A stretch of 64,000 bases of DNA from a bacterium (GTDB lineage Bacteria > Planctomycetota > Planctomycetia > Pirellulales > Pirellulaceae): positions 31,126 to 95,125 of the forward strand of contig JANSWS010000001.1 in assembly GCA_024743355.1 (NCBI GenBank). The letters run 5' to 3'. How positions within the stretch are numbered: the stretch's first letter is position 1; each line of letters starts with the position of its first letter. Below the pieces are notes generated by a model. That model was not told the DNA's origin, searched no databases, and saw only the letters and a list, made by a program, of their open reading frames with translations. The position numbers and the translations under genes were made by a program. Positions 29,530 through 39,310 of this stretch are shown piece by piece.

Positions 29530-30375
29530 ATGAATGACTACCAACGCATTGAACAGATCATCCGCTACCTGGACCAACATAGCGATGAACAGCCCGACTT
29601 GGAACACTTGGCGAAAACCGTCGAGCTGAGCGTGTTTCAATTGCATCGCATGTTCTCGCGTTGGGCCGGCATCACGCCCAAAGCGTTCCTGAAATGCCTT
29701 ACCCTGAGCCATGCCAAGCGATTGTTATTGTCGGGGCACAGTGTTCTTCAGACATCGCTGGAAACTGGACTGTCCGGTCCGAGTCGGCTGCATGATCTCT
29801 GCGTGACTCTTGAGTCGGCCAGCCCCGGGGAAATCAAATCAGGAGGCAGTGGCTGGCAAATCATTGCCGGCTTTGTTGATACACCGTTGGGAAATTGCTT
29901 GCTGGCGACCAGCCCTCGCGGCGTTTGCCACATTTCCTTCCCCGATTGCGATGAGCCTGCGGCAGCCATTGCCTTCATCGGGAAAGAATGGCCACAGGCC
30001 AACATCCGTTGGGATCCAGCAGCCATGAACTCATTGGCAGACTTGATTTTTCGACGTCGCCTGCCCGGCTCAGACTCGTCGCCACTTAGGGCTCTCGTAC
30101 ACGGCAGCCAGTTTCAAGTCTTGGTGTGGCGTGCTCTGCTAGAAATTCCGGCAGGACATCTGGTGAGCTACACCGATGTGGCGAATGCGATTGGGCACCC
30201 GACTGCGACCCGGGCCACGGGTACCGCCGTCGGACGCAATCGGCTAGCCGTGTTGATCCCTTGCCATCGGGTCATACGTCAAACCGGGGTCATTGGAAAC
30301 TATCGCTGGGGAACGAGCCGCAAAAAAGCCTTGCTGGCTTGGGAAACAGCTGGGCGATCGCCAGAATCCTGCTGA
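29530..30375 (+). CDS. AraC-type regulator fused to O6-methylguanine-DNA methyltransferase (Ada-like without the N-terminal Ada zinc domain)
   Basis: AraC HTH 'DLEHLAKTVELSVFQLHRMFSRWAGITPKAFLK' then 'VLIPCHRVIRQTGVIGNYRWGTSRKKALL'. Confidence 0.93.
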   Translation: MNDYQRIEQIIRYLDQHSDEQPDLEHLAKTVELSVFQLHRMFSRWAGITPKAFLKCLTLSHAKRLLLSGHSVLQTSLETGLSGPSRLHDLCVTLESASPGEIKSGGSGWQIIAGFVDTPLGNCLLATSPRGVCHISFPDCDEPAAAIAFIGKEWPQANIRWDPAAMNSLADLIFRRRLPGSDSSPLRALVHGSQFQVLVWRALLEIPAGHLVSYTDVANAIGHPTATRATGTAVGRNRLAVLIPCHRVIRQTGVIGNYRWGTSRKKALLAWETAGRSPESC

Positions 30376-30567
30376 CACCGGAGTTGAAACCTTGCGCGTT
30401 GCGATCGGGAAACTCGGCGACTCGCAGCGGTTACCAGCTCGGGTTTGGCCTGCCGAACATTTTCGGCAGCGCAGAACAATCGGCCCGAGCGGGAGTAACC
30501 CACCCAGAGCCGGTTCGAAAGCAGGTAAAGGGAGGCTCGAGGCATTGGACGCTGTCAGCCTGCCCGC

Positions 30568-30975
30568 TCACAGATCCTCAACATCATCGACGTCGTCAGC
30601 ATCGTCATCGTCACCGTCGTCGTCGTCCTGCGGCGGAAACATCTCGCTGTCGTCTGGCTCGATTTCGTAATCGTCGTCGAGCTCCTCCTCGAAGTCGTCA
30701 TCAAAATCATCGTCGAAGTCATCGTCGTCGAAATCATCGAAGGGATCATCTTCGTCTTCATCGTCTTCGATCGGCTGCACGTCATCCAGATCTTCGTCGT
30801 CGCTATCGGAGTCCGAGTCATCCTCTTCGTCTTCGTCCTCGTCGTCATCATCATCGAATGCGTCACAGAATCGCTGTCTTTCAACATCAGCCTGTGCAGC
30901 ATGCACGAACTGAGAGGCGGACTTGAGTTTGAATTTGGTGAGCAATGCCAAGGGCACGGCGAACATGACAGACAT
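30568..30975 (-). CDS. Extremely acidic low-complexity protein
   Basis: 'DAFDDDDDEDEDEEDDSDSDSDDEDLDDV...DDPFDDFDDDDFDDDFDDDFEEELDDDYEIEPDD'; plausible N-terminus MSVMFAVPLALLTKF. Confidence 0.6.
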   Translation of the reverse strand: MSVMFAVPLALLTKFKLKSASQFVHAAQADVERQRFCDAFDDDDDEDEDEEDDSDSDSDDEDLDDVQPIEDDEDEDDPFDDFDDDDFDDDFDDDFEEELDDDYEIEPDDSEMFPPQDDDDGDDDDADDVDDVEDL

Positions 30976-31183
30976 GGGAAATCCCTGACGGAGACGATTC
31001 GAATGAGGACAACGCGACCGGAAAGAAAGTCGCTTAGTTAGCTCGGTTTGTCAACGCGGGCCAGCAAATTTCCTGATCGCCTGGTTGTGCAAGGCAACCC
31101 GTCCGAAACGAATCCTTTATACTCGGTGGCGATTCCTGGAGGATGGAATCGATTCCAAGCAAAGGCTCAGCGAAAAACGATAC

Positions 31184-32575
31184 ATGCAGTCGACAACGCC
31201 CCCAGCCGAATCCAGGCGAAAAGGCCGTATTCCGAATTGGACTTCGATTCCCCTGTATTGGCGGATTCTGGCCGGCATGCTGCTGGGGGTGATTCTCGGA
31301 CTCGCGCTGGGGCAGTATGCCGAACTGCTGCGCCCACTCAGCGAAGTCATTCTGCAGTTGCTGGGAGCCCTGGCGCCGCCGCTGATCCTGATAGCGGTCG
31401 TGCATGTGCTCATGACCTCCGACATACCCCGCAGCTCGATCCGCAAGCTGATCGGCTTGCTGCTGCTGAATACTTCCGTGGCCATTTTCATCGGACTGGG
31501 CGTCGCCAACATCCTTCAGCCCGGCAAGGCCGGTAGCAATGCGTCAACATCGGGGCAAACAGCCGCTAATCAGAACGCGCCGAGCAGCCAAGCGAATGCC
31601 TCTTCTCCGGCCGAAGCACAGCCTACCGCTGAAGACATAACGCAAGAATCGCAGCCGAATGCGACTGGAGCGGATGTTGCCACCGACGACTCGCTGCCTG
31701 CGAACCCAATGGGCCAGATAATCTCCAACATACCCAAGAGCCTTCTCGGCCCTCTTGGGGACAGCCAGAATGTCATTGGTGTCATTATCATTGCCGTAGC
31801 CTTTGGCATCGCCATGCGTCAAATCAAGAGCGAGCCCATCCAGACGATGGAGGATCTGGTGGAACTCGCTTACCGTACGATTCTGGTGGTATTGCATTGG
31901 ATTATCGAATTGGTACCCATCGGGGTCACCTGTGTGGTCGCCTCCGTAGTAGGCACCGAAGGATTTGGAGCCTTTTGGCAACTGGGGGCCTTTGTGGGTG
32001 CGGTGCTCTTAGCTCTGGGCCTGCAAACAGTTTGGTATCTCACCCGCATCCACTTTTTCAGCTGGGTTTCGCCCTGGCGGATGCTTATGGGCATGAGGGA
32101 TGCGCTGATCATGGCCTTTTCGACGGATAGCTCGACAGCCACCATGCCAGTGACGTATGCGTGCCTGCGTGAGAACGTGGGAGTGCGGGAAAAGTCGGCC
32201 AGCCTTGGCGCGCTAGTGGGCGCTAACTTCAACAATGACGGCACGGCTCTTTACGAGGCTATGGCTGCTTTGTTTATAGCCCAGATGATTGGCATGGATC
32301 TCAATCTGACCCAACAGCTAACAGTCGTTGTTACTTCGATTCTGGCGAGCATCGGGGCTGCTGGTATTCCGGAAGCGGGCATCGTGACCATGACGCTTGT
32401 GTTTACCGCCGTGGGACTACCCATTGAAAAGATTCCCATCCTGCTGACGGTGGATTGGTTTCTAGACCGCTGCCGAACCACCATCAACGTTTTAGGAGAT
32501 GTCAACGTGGCCTGCATACTCGACGGCAAAACGCCACCGAGTGGCGAAGAGACATTGCCCGCTGAGTCCTCCTAG
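31184..32575 (+). CDS. Dicarboxylate/amino acid:cation symporter (DAACS family)
   Basis: 'WRILAGMLLGVILGLALG', 'FSTDSSTATMPVTYACL', 'GANFNNDGTALYEAMAALFIAQ', 'ASIGAAGIPEAGIVTMTLV', 'DRCRTTINVLGD'. Confidence 0.95.
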   Translation: MQSTTPPAESRRKGRIPNWTSIPLYWRILAGMLLGVILGLALGQYAELLRPLSEVILQLLGALAPPLILIAVVHVLMTSDIPRSSIRKLIGLLLLNTSVAIFIGLGVANILQPGKAGSNASTSGQTAANQNAPSSQANASSPAEAQPTAEDITQESQPNATGADVATDDSLPANPMGQIISNIPKSLLGPLGDSQNVIGVIIIAVAFGIAMRQIKSEPIQTMEDLVELAYRTILVVLHWIIELVPIGVTCVVASVVGTEGFGAFWQLGAFVGAVLLALGLQTVWYLTRIHFFSWVSPWRMLMGMRDALIMAFSTDSSTATMPVTYACLRENVGVREKSASLGALVGANFNNDGTALYEAMAALFIAQMIGMDLNLTQQLTVVVTSILASIGAAGIPEAGIVTMTLVFTAVGLPIEKIPILLTVDWFLDRCRTTINVLGDVNVACILDGKTPPSGEETLPAESS

Positions 32576-32609
32576 CCCGCCACCGCGGCCCCCAACCCGG
32601 ACCCGACGG

Positions 32610-32655
32610 ATCGCCCGACAAAGCCAATCGCCCCGACAAAGCCGATCGCCCGGAC
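32610..32655. repeat. 17-18 bp tandem repeat, about 2.6 units
   Basis: atcgcccgacaaagcca / atcgccccgacaaagccg / atcgcccggac. Confidence 0.65.
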
Positions 32656-33160
32656 GTACCCAGCGACTTGGGCAGCGGTGATGGCTAGCAATGACAGGAT
32701 TCGGCGCTGTGGCTGCAAGCGAGTCCGGAGCGGCGGCCGGCTGCGGATCCGGTGGCTGACGGCTAAAGCGGATTATTTCTGACAAGTTTTCTACGAAACA
32801 ATCGTGGCTTGGGTCGCGCGGTGGACGCGTGTGAAATGACGAGGTTTACAACTGGGCAAGCTTTGCGTCCCTGCGGCCGTGCAGGCAACATATGGGGCCT
32901 GAAGCAGCAAGAGTAATAAAACACGCTGCCAAATCAATAAACAGACTGCTAAGGTCGCCCCGTTGCTACCCCGGCCTAGTGGCCGACGTATCGACTGGCA
33001 AAGTATCTGCAACACATTTGCCATTTGCCGTTGACGGCCCTAGTGAGCGATCTTAATATCTTCTGTTCCCTCGGGCTGGGTCCGGACCCATTGGTGTCGG
33101 GATCTGTCAAGCCTGGGGCAGTTGTTAGTTACGAATTTTACGCAGTTGAGAGGAATTTCC

Positions 33161-33487
33161 GTGGCGGCAGGTTCGCACGAAATCATTCGTATTCGGATGG
33201 AAGCCTACGATCACTCTGTCCTTGATCAGAGCGCACAGGAGATCGTTGATACGGCAAAGCGAACTCACTCTGAGGTCCATGGTCCCATTCCATTGCCAAC
33301 TCGAATCGAGCGGTACACCGTCTTGTCCGGTCCTCACATTGACAAGAAGGCCAGGCAGCAATTCGAGATTCGTACACATAAGCGACTGATCGACATTCAG
33401 CAGGCAACTGCCAAGACGATTGAGGCTCTCAACAAGTTGAGTTTGCCCGCTGGTGTGGATATCAAGATTAAGGCGACCGCTCGCTAG
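33161..33487 (+). CDS. rpsJ: 30S ribosomal protein S10
   Basis: '[57 protein letters not shown]'; GTG start after AGAGGAA. Confidence 0.95.
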   Translation: MAAGSHEIIRIRMEAYDHSVLDQSAQEIVDTAKRTHSEVHGPIPLPTRIERYTVLSGPHIDKKARQQFEIRTHKRLIDIQQATAKTIEALNKLSLPAGVDIKIKATAR

Positions 33488-33670
33488 TGCGAGACGGATC
33501 TGCTTGGATCTCTGTTGATTAATTGCGATAGTTCGCTGTCTGCTTGTGCGGCGATGGCGGTCGCGATTCATTTATATTTGAGTTCAGCTGATATGACACG
33601 GAAGCTGGCTGGGTAACGCGAAGTCTTGTGCTTCGGTCCCATTCGGCAAGCGTTTAACGGGACAGTGAAG

Positions 33671-34363
33671 ATGACTAAGGGAATTCTCGGCCGTAAGGTC
33701 GGATTGACGCAGATTTTCCAGGAAGACGGCACGGTAGTACCCGTGACGGTTTTGGAAGTAGGTCCTTGTCATGTGCTTCAGGTAAAAACCGTTGAGCGCG
33801 ATGGATATGAAGCCGTTCAGTTGGGCTATCTTGACAAGCCTCGGCGACTTGCCAGTCGGGCGCAGCGGGGTCAGGTCGCCACCATCAGCAGCAAACGGTC
33901 CAAGGTGCGTGCTGCTTCTGGGGTTGAAGCGGTTAGCAAGCCGAACTGTGAGCCCAAGCGTTTTGTGCGTGAGTTTCGCGGCTCGACAGATGCTGAAGTT
34001 GGCTCGCAGGTAACCGCAGCGGTACTCGAAGGCGTGACCGCGGTGGATGTGATCGGAACTAGCAAGGGCCGTGGTTTTGCCGGCGTTATGAAGCGGCACA
34101 ACTTCAGTGGTCAGCGTGCAACGCACGGTGTCAAGAAGTGCCACCGTCATGCGGGCGGTACCAGCATGGGTACTTACCCAGGCCGGACGCTGAAGGGCAA
34201 GAAGATGGCCGGTCACTACGGCAATGCGAGAAAGACGGTTCGTAACCTGAAGGTTGCGAAGGTCGACGTGGAGAACAACTTGCTGTTGGTCAAGGGCGCT
34301 GTGCCAGGCCCTCGCGGCAGTTTTGTAATCGTCCGTGAAACGAACAAGGTAGGGCCAAGCTAG
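33671..34363 (+). CDS. rplC: 50S ribosomal protein L3
   Basis: 'TKGILGRKVGLTQIFQEDGTVVPVTVLE', 'HGVKKCHRHAGGTSMGTYPGRTLKGKKMAGHYG'. Confidence 0.97.
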   Translation: MTKGILGRKVGLTQIFQEDGTVVPVTVLEVGPCHVLQVKTVERDGYEAVQLGYLDKPRRLASRAQRGQVATISSKRSKVRAASGVEAVSKPNCEPKRFVREFRGSTDAEVGSQVTAAVLEGVTAVDVIGTSKGRGFAGVMKRHNFSGQRATHGVKKCHRHAGGTSMGTYPGRTLKGKKMAGHYGNARKTVRNLKVAKVDVENNLLLVKGAVPGPRGSFVIVRETNKVGPS

Positions 34364-34483
34364 TCGTCAGCAGCCCTGATGGTGTGCCCGGCTTTTGCGG
34401 GATGCAGTGGATAGAGTTTGCAGGTTAGAGTCGTCAGCTTTGAATAGCGGCGGGTCATTGAAAGCCAAGAGAGCGTAAACAAA

Positions 34484-35125
34484 ATGGTTACGTTGCCAGT
34501 CTATGATCAAAGCGGTGCAGAGGTCGGTAAGATCGACGTCGATACGGATCGGATTGCACCGAAGATCAACAAGCAACTCCTGCACGACGCTGTCGTGATG
34601 TATTTGGCGAATCTTCGTCAGGGAACGAAGCGATCGAAGAATCGCGGGGAAGTCGCAGGAACCACCAAGAAAATGTATCGCCAGAAAGGCACTGGTAACG
34701 CGCGAATGGGATCCAAGCGGACTCCGCAGCGTCGCGGCGGTGGCCATGCCATGCAGTTGCTGCCTCGCTCGTTTTACTACCGTTTGCCGAAGAAGGCTGT
34801 TAAGTCTGCGACCAAAATGGCGATTGCCAGCAAGTTTGCAGATGGTGAGGTTGTGGTGGTGGACAAGCTCGATATGCAAGAGCCGAAGACCAAGGCCTTG
34901 GCGGGTACGCTGAATGCACTGGGCTTGTCGGGCATGACGACCACCATCGCCACCAACGATTATGAAACCAATGTTTACCTCAGCTCGCGCAATTTGCAGG
35001 GCGTCGAGGTAACCCGCGTGGCGGATTTGAATGCCTTGAATGTGCTTCGCCCCAAGCGAGTGCTGATGACCAAGCAGGCCGTAGAGTGGTTGCAGTCCCA
35101 ATCGACCGCTTCCGCTGACGCTTAG
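34484..35125 (+). CDS. rplD: 50S ribosomal protein L4
   Basis: 'LRQGTKRSKNRGEVAGTTKKMYRQKGTGNARMGSKRTPQRRGGG'. Confidence 0.97.
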   Translation: MVTLPVYDQSGAEVGKIDVDTDRIAPKINKQLLHDAVVMYLANLRQGTKRSKNRGEVAGTTKKMYRQKGTGNARMGSKRTPQRRGGGHAMQLLPRSFYYRLPKKAVKSATKMAIASKFADGEVVVVDKLDMQEPKTKALAGTLNALGLSGMTTTIATNDYETNVYLSSRNLQGVEVTRVADLNALNVLRPKRVLMTKQAVEWLQSQSTASADA

Positions 35126-35230
35126 AGAGATTCATTGAAATTGGGATACAGTCGCTCGCTGTCCGACAGGCTTTGACCGACAGAAGCAGGGCGACGAGAG
35201 CAAGTTAGCTGACACAGGGTTGCGGTACTG

Positions 35231-35554
35231 ATGAGCAAAATAGCGCGTGCCAAGGTGAATAGCCCGGGCTTTGAGTTAGAGCCACACCAGGTGATCATCC
35301 GTCCGCTGGTTACGGAAAAGGGTGTCCACCGGGCTGCTCGCAATAACCACTATGCGTTCGAGATTCATCCTCAGGCAACGAAGACGGATGTCCGTCGCGC
35401 CGTGGAAGAGCTTTTTGACGTACAAGTAGAGAAAATTATGACTCAGAACCGTCGCGGTAAGACGCGGCGTTACCGTTATCGCTATGGGGTAACAAGTAAC
35501 TGGAAGAAGGCCATCGTGAAATTGGGTCCTGAGCACCGCATTGACTTCTTCTAG
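35231..35554 (+). CDS. rplW: 50S ribosomal protein L23
   Basis: 'HQVIIRPLVTEKGVHRAARNNHYAFEIHPQATKTDVRRAVEELFDVQVEKI'. Confidence 0.96.
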   Translation: MSKIARAKVNSPGFELEPHQVIIRPLVTEKGVHRAARNNHYAFEIHPQATKTDVRRAVEELFDVQVEKIMTQNRRGKTRRYRYRYGVTSNWKKAIVKLGPEHRIDFF

Positions 35555-35677
35555 TGGTGTCCGATCCATCGCTGCCGGCATCCGCTTGGGTTGCTCTCAG
35601 CGTCTGGTGGTAAGTGAGATTGAACGTAATTCCCCGCAAGAACAAGTTAGACGCGGGCCGAGACTGGAAACGATCCC

Positions 35678-36535
35678 ATGGGAATTCGCAAATACAAACC
35701 AACCTCCGCTGGCCGGCGGAATGCGTCCGTCAGCGATTTTTCCGAGCTGACGCCGGGTGCCAAGCCTGAGAAGTCATTGCTTCGTCCCAAGAAGAAAAAG
35801 GGAGGACGCAATCATCAAGGTCGCATCACGGCTCGGCATCGCGGCGGTGGTCACAAGCAGCAGTATCGTGTGATTGATTTCAAGCGTTCCAAGGATGGGA
35901 TTACCGCCAAGGTGGATTCCATCCAATACGATCCTAACCGATCCTGCCGTATTGCCTTGCTGGTGTACGCCGATGGGGAAAAGCGGTATGTGGTCGCGCC
36001 GGATGGCTTGAAGGCGGGTGATAAGGTTCAAAATGGTCCGGACGCTCCAGCGACGGTGGGCAATTGCTTGCCGCTGAAGGTGATGCCTGCTGGCACCGAA
36101 GTTTTCTGCATTGAACTGCAACCGGGTCGTGGTGGGGTTCTGTGCCGTAGTGCGGGAACGATGGCCACCTTGATGGCCCGAGAGGCTGATTGGGCTCAGC
36201 TCAGTTTGCCAAGTGGAGAAATTCGCCGCGTGCCGGGCAACTGCCGGGCGACCGTTGGCCGCGCTAGCAATCCGGATCACGGCGCCGTTGTTTTGGGTAA
36301 GGCTGGGCGTGCTCGCTGGATGGGGCGTCGTCCCCACGTTCGCGGCACCGCGATGAATCCCATTGATCACCCGCACGGTGGTGGTGAGGGTCGTACCAAG
36401 GGCGGACGCCATCCGGTCACGCCTCAGGGCAGACCTACCAAGGGCGGTGCTACGCGTGCACGCCGTAAACCGTCAAATGTTTCGATCATTCGTCGTCGGC
36501 GATCGAAGCGTTACGGTCAGCTGAAATTGAAATAA
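35678..36535 (+). CDS. rplB: 50S ribosomal protein L2
   Basis: '[25 protein letters not shown]', '[23 protein letters not shown]', '[26 protein letters not shown]'. Confidence 0.98.
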   Translation: MGIRKYKPTSAGRRNASVSDFSELTPGAKPEKSLLRPKKKKGGRNHQGRITARHRGGGHKQQYRVIDFKRSKDGITAKVDSIQYDPNRSCRIALLVYADGEKRYVVAPDGLKAGDKVQNGPDAPATVGNCLPLKVMPAGTEVFCIELQPGRGGVLCRSAGTMATLMAREADWAQLSLPSGEIRRVPGNCRATVGRASNPDHGAVVLGKAGRARWMGRRPHVRGTAMNPIDHPHGGGEGRTKGGRHPVTPQGRPTKGGATRARRKPSNVSIIRRRRSKRYGQLKLK

Positions 36536-36602
36536 TTTGACTTCATTCAACCGAGTCAGGCTCACCGTTGGGTGAGCCCCATTAAGTACACAAGAGTCAG
36601 TT

Positions 36603-36872
36603 ATGGGACGATCGACAAAGAAGGGGCCATTTGTAGACCCCAGGCTGTACGGGAAAGTGATCAAGTCGCAAGAGGCTGGTTCGGGCGCTCCCATTACCAC
36701 TTGGGCGCGTCGCTGCACGATCGTTCCCGAGTTCGTTGGTGTGACCTTTATGGTGCACAACGGCCGGCAGCACACCAAGGTATTGGTGACTGAGGACATG
36801 GTGGGGCACAAGCTGGGTGAGTTCGCTCCCACGCGGACCTTTCGCGGTCACACTGGCAAAGGCAAGAAGTAG
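36603..36872 (+). CDS. rpsS: 30S ribosomal protein S19
   Basis: '[19 protein letters not shown]', '[36 protein letters not shown]'. Confidence 0.97.
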   Translation: MGRSTKKGPFVDPRLYGKVIKSQEAGSGAPITTWARRCTIVPEFVGVTFMVHNGRQHTKVLVTEDMVGHKLGEFAPTRTFRGHTGKGKK

Positions 36873-36899
36873 CTCTCATCCAATTGAAGGGTCGGTAAG

Positions 36900-37262
36900 A
36901 TGGCATTTAAGGCCACCCATAAATATGCACGAATCAGCGCGAGAAAGGTCAGGCCGTTGGCCGATCTGGTGCGTGGCAAGTTCGCTGATGAAGCGTTGGA
37001 TCTGCTCAAGTACCAACCTCATCGCGGAGCTCGCATGCTGGAAAAGGTGCTGCGAAGTGCGATTGGTAACGCCCAGGATCCGGACCAGAATCGTGGGCAA
37101 TCCTTCAATCCTCAACGCTTGGTGGTCACCGTCGCCAAAATCGATGGCGGTCCGACGTTCAAGCGAATTAGGCCCCGAGCTAGGGGCATGGCATACGGGA
37201 TTCTGAAGCGAACCGCTCACATTACCGTTGAGCTGGCTCCGCTGGAAGAGATGGAAGTCTAG
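36900..37262 (+). CDS. rplV: 50S ribosomal protein L22
   Basis: 'HKYARISARKVRPLADLVRGKFADEALDLLKY', 'RIRPRARGMAYGILKRTAHITVEL'. Confidence 0.96.
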   Translation: MAFKATHKYARISARKVRPLADLVRGKFADEALDLLKYQPHRGARMLEKVLRSAIGNAQDPDQNRGQSFNPQRLVVTVAKIDGGPTFKRIRPRARGMAYGILKRTAHITVELAPLEEMEV

Positions 37263-37323
37263 CGCTGCTAGATGGAGTGGTTCCGAAAAGCATTATCGGC
37301 GTCAAGAGAAGCGAGCTGTTGTT

Positions 37324-38046
37324 ATGGGACAAAAGGTAAATCCAGTCGGATTTCGAACTGGCGTTGTCGTCGGATGGAAGAGCCGCTGGTACGCCTCAAA
37401 ACAAGAATTTGCCGAGTTGCTGGTCGAAGACCAGAAGATTCGACAGTTCATTCGAAATCATCCGGATCAGCGTTTCCGGGCTCAATATCGCAATGCGGGT
37501 ATCGATCGCATCGAAATAGAGCGGACGCGCGATGAAGTCCGAGTCATGTTGTTCGTGGCTCGCCCCGGCTTGATTATTGGCAAGAAGGGCCAGGACGTAG
37601 AGAAACTTCAGGAAGAACTGCAGTCTCTGATTGGCCGTCGTGTCAACTTGAAGATTGAAGAAGTGGCCAGGCCTGAGCTTCAGGCTCAGTTGGTGGCGGA
37701 GGACATTGCTCAGCAATTGATGAAGCGAGCAAATTTCCGCCGCACCATGAAACGGGCCTTGGAGACCACCATGGACGCTGGTGCCCGGGGCATCAAAGTT
37801 CAGTTGGCAGGTCGTTTAGGCGGTGCTGAAATGGCGCGGCGCGAGAAGGCCAGTGCCGGTTCGCTGCCACTGAGCACGCTACAAGCAAAGATTGATTACG
37901 GTTTCGCTGAAGCCTCAACGCCTCAAGGAAACCTCGGCATACAAGTATGGGTAAATCAAGGTTCTTACGCGGGAGACTCGAGCGATGGCGCTGATGCCCA
38001 AGCGGGTCAAGCATCGAAAAAGCCAAAGAGGTCGTATAAAAGGTAA
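37324..38046 (+). CDS. rpsC: 30S ribosomal protein S3
   Basis: 'MGQKVNPVGFRTGVVVGWKSRWYASKQEFAELL', 'IERTRDEVRVMLFVARPGLIIGKKGQDVEKLQEEL'. Confidence 0.97.
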   Translation: MGQKVNPVGFRTGVVVGWKSRWYASKQEFAELLVEDQKIRQFIRNHPDQRFRAQYRNAGIDRIEIERTRDEVRVMLFVARPGLIIGKKGQDVEKLQEELQSLIGRRVNLKIEEVARPELQAQLVAEDIAQQLMKRANFRRTMKRALETTMDAGARGIKVQLAGRLGGAEMARREKASAGSLPLSTLQAKIDYGFAEASTPQGNLGIQVWVNQGSYAGDSSDGADAQAGQASKKPKRSYKR

Positions 38047-38401
38047 TGCGACCCGCGGCAACAAAGTCGTCTTTGGCGACTTCGGGTTGCAGGCGACGCA
38101 AGGCGGCTGGATCAAGGCGCGAACCATCGAGGCTGGACGTATCGCTGCACAACAATATGTGCGGGGAGAAGGACGGCTCTACATTCGCATCTTCCCAGAC
38201 AAGCCGATTTCGTCCAAGCCTTTGGAAACCCGCATGGGTAAAGGTAAGGGTGAGCCTGAGGCCTGGGTGGCGGTCGTTAAACCCGGAACGGTTCTCTACG
38301 AATTGGCCGGTGTGACCGAACAGCAGGCTAAGGTCTGTTTCGCGCGTTTGGCCGCCAAGATGCCGGTCCCAGTCAGGTTGGTGAAACGTCGTCCAGCCTA
38401 G
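37985..38401 (+). CDS. rplP: 50S ribosomal protein L16
   Basis: '[37 protein letters not shown]', '[28 protein letters not shown]'. Confidence 0.97.
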   Translation: MALMPKRVKHRKSQRGRIKGNATRGNKVVFGDFGLQATQGGWIKARTIEAGRIAAQQYVRGEGRLYIRIFPDKPISSKPLETRMGKGKGEPEAWVAVVKPGTVLYELAGVTEQQAKVCFARLAAKMPVPVRLVKRRPA

Positions 38402-38465
38402 GTGCTGCCAGCCTTAGCGCTGGAGGTAACGTCGACGGATCATCAATCACGAAGCGAGTGTAGAT

Positions 38466-38675
38466 ATGAACATTAATGAATTGAGAGAGATGAGCGACGA
38501 GCAGCTGGATCTGACCGCCAAAGACGCGGCCAACCAACTGTTCCGTTTGCGGGTCAAGGCTCAAACGGAAAAGCTGGAATCGCCCAGCGAGAAGAAGCGG
38601 AATCGGCGGTTGATCGCTCGGGTTCGCACCCTGCAGGGCGAAAGGGCACGAGCCAAGGCCCAGCCCGAATCCTAG
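38466..38675 (+). CDS. rpmC: 50S ribosomal protein L29
   Basis: 'MNINELREMSDEQLDLTAKDAANQLFRLRVKAQTEKLESPSEKKRNRRLIARVRTLQGERARAKA'; conserved position. Confidence 0.93.
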   Translation: MNINELREMSDEQLDLTAKDAANQLFRLRVKAQTEKLESPSEKKRNRRLIARVRTLQGERARAKAQPES

Positions 38676-38805
38676 CCTAAGCCTGGTTCCGCGTTGACAG
38701 TGGTCCAGTGCGGGCTTTGCGGGAAAGTCGAACGGCCACCTCCGAGCGACGCCAGACGCAAGTTTTGTAAGTAAAACGTTTCGATAGATACATAGTAGGC
38801 CAGAC

Positions 38806-39186
38806 ATGCCAGCCAGAATCGTTGTTGGATATGTAACCAGTGACCGGGCAGCCAAGACCCGGCGGGTAGAGATTAACCGCACGGTACGTCACCCGAAGTA
38901 TGGCAAGTTTGTCAAACGACGCTCTGTGTGCCATGTCCATGACGAGAATGAAGAGTCCGCGGTAGGCGATCGCGTGGAGATTTGCGAAAGTCGTCCGCTC
39001 AGCAAGCTCAAGCGCTGGACTTTGGTCCGCGTAATTGAGAAGAGCAAAGAAGTGGACATTTCGGCTCTGCGGGCTGCTCGCCGGGCTCAGTCCAACGAAC
39101 AATCCGAACTCATTGATGATTTGTCGGGTGGCGAGGACGCAGGTCAGCCAGCCGCCGATGACGCGACGAGCGAATCCGCGGAGTAG
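38806..39186 (+). CDS. rpsQ: 30S ribosomal protein S17 with acidic C-terminal extension
   Basis: 'VVGYVTSDRAAKTRRVEINRTVRHPKYGKFVKRRSVCHVHDENEESAVGDRVEICESRPLSKLKRWTLVRVIEKSK'. Confidence 0.95.
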   Translation: MPARIVVGYVTSDRAAKTRRVEINRTVRHPKYGKFVKRRSVCHVHDENEESAVGDRVEICESRPLSKLKRWTLVRVIEKSKEVDISALRAARRAQSNEQSELIDDLSGGEDAGQPAADDATSESAE

Positions 39187-39310
39187 AGCGGTTGGAATGG
39201 CGGCCGCCATTCACGCGGCTTAGCTCCCTTTACAGCAGCCGATGAATGCCGACCTTAACCCGCTTAGTTTTGCCACCTAGCACATCCGGAATTTCCCAGG
39301 GCTCATAGCC

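Noticed and set aside
30126-30926. Arg/His-rich 266-aa ORF
   Set aside because: Out-of-frame reading of the MGMT gene and antisense to the acidic tract
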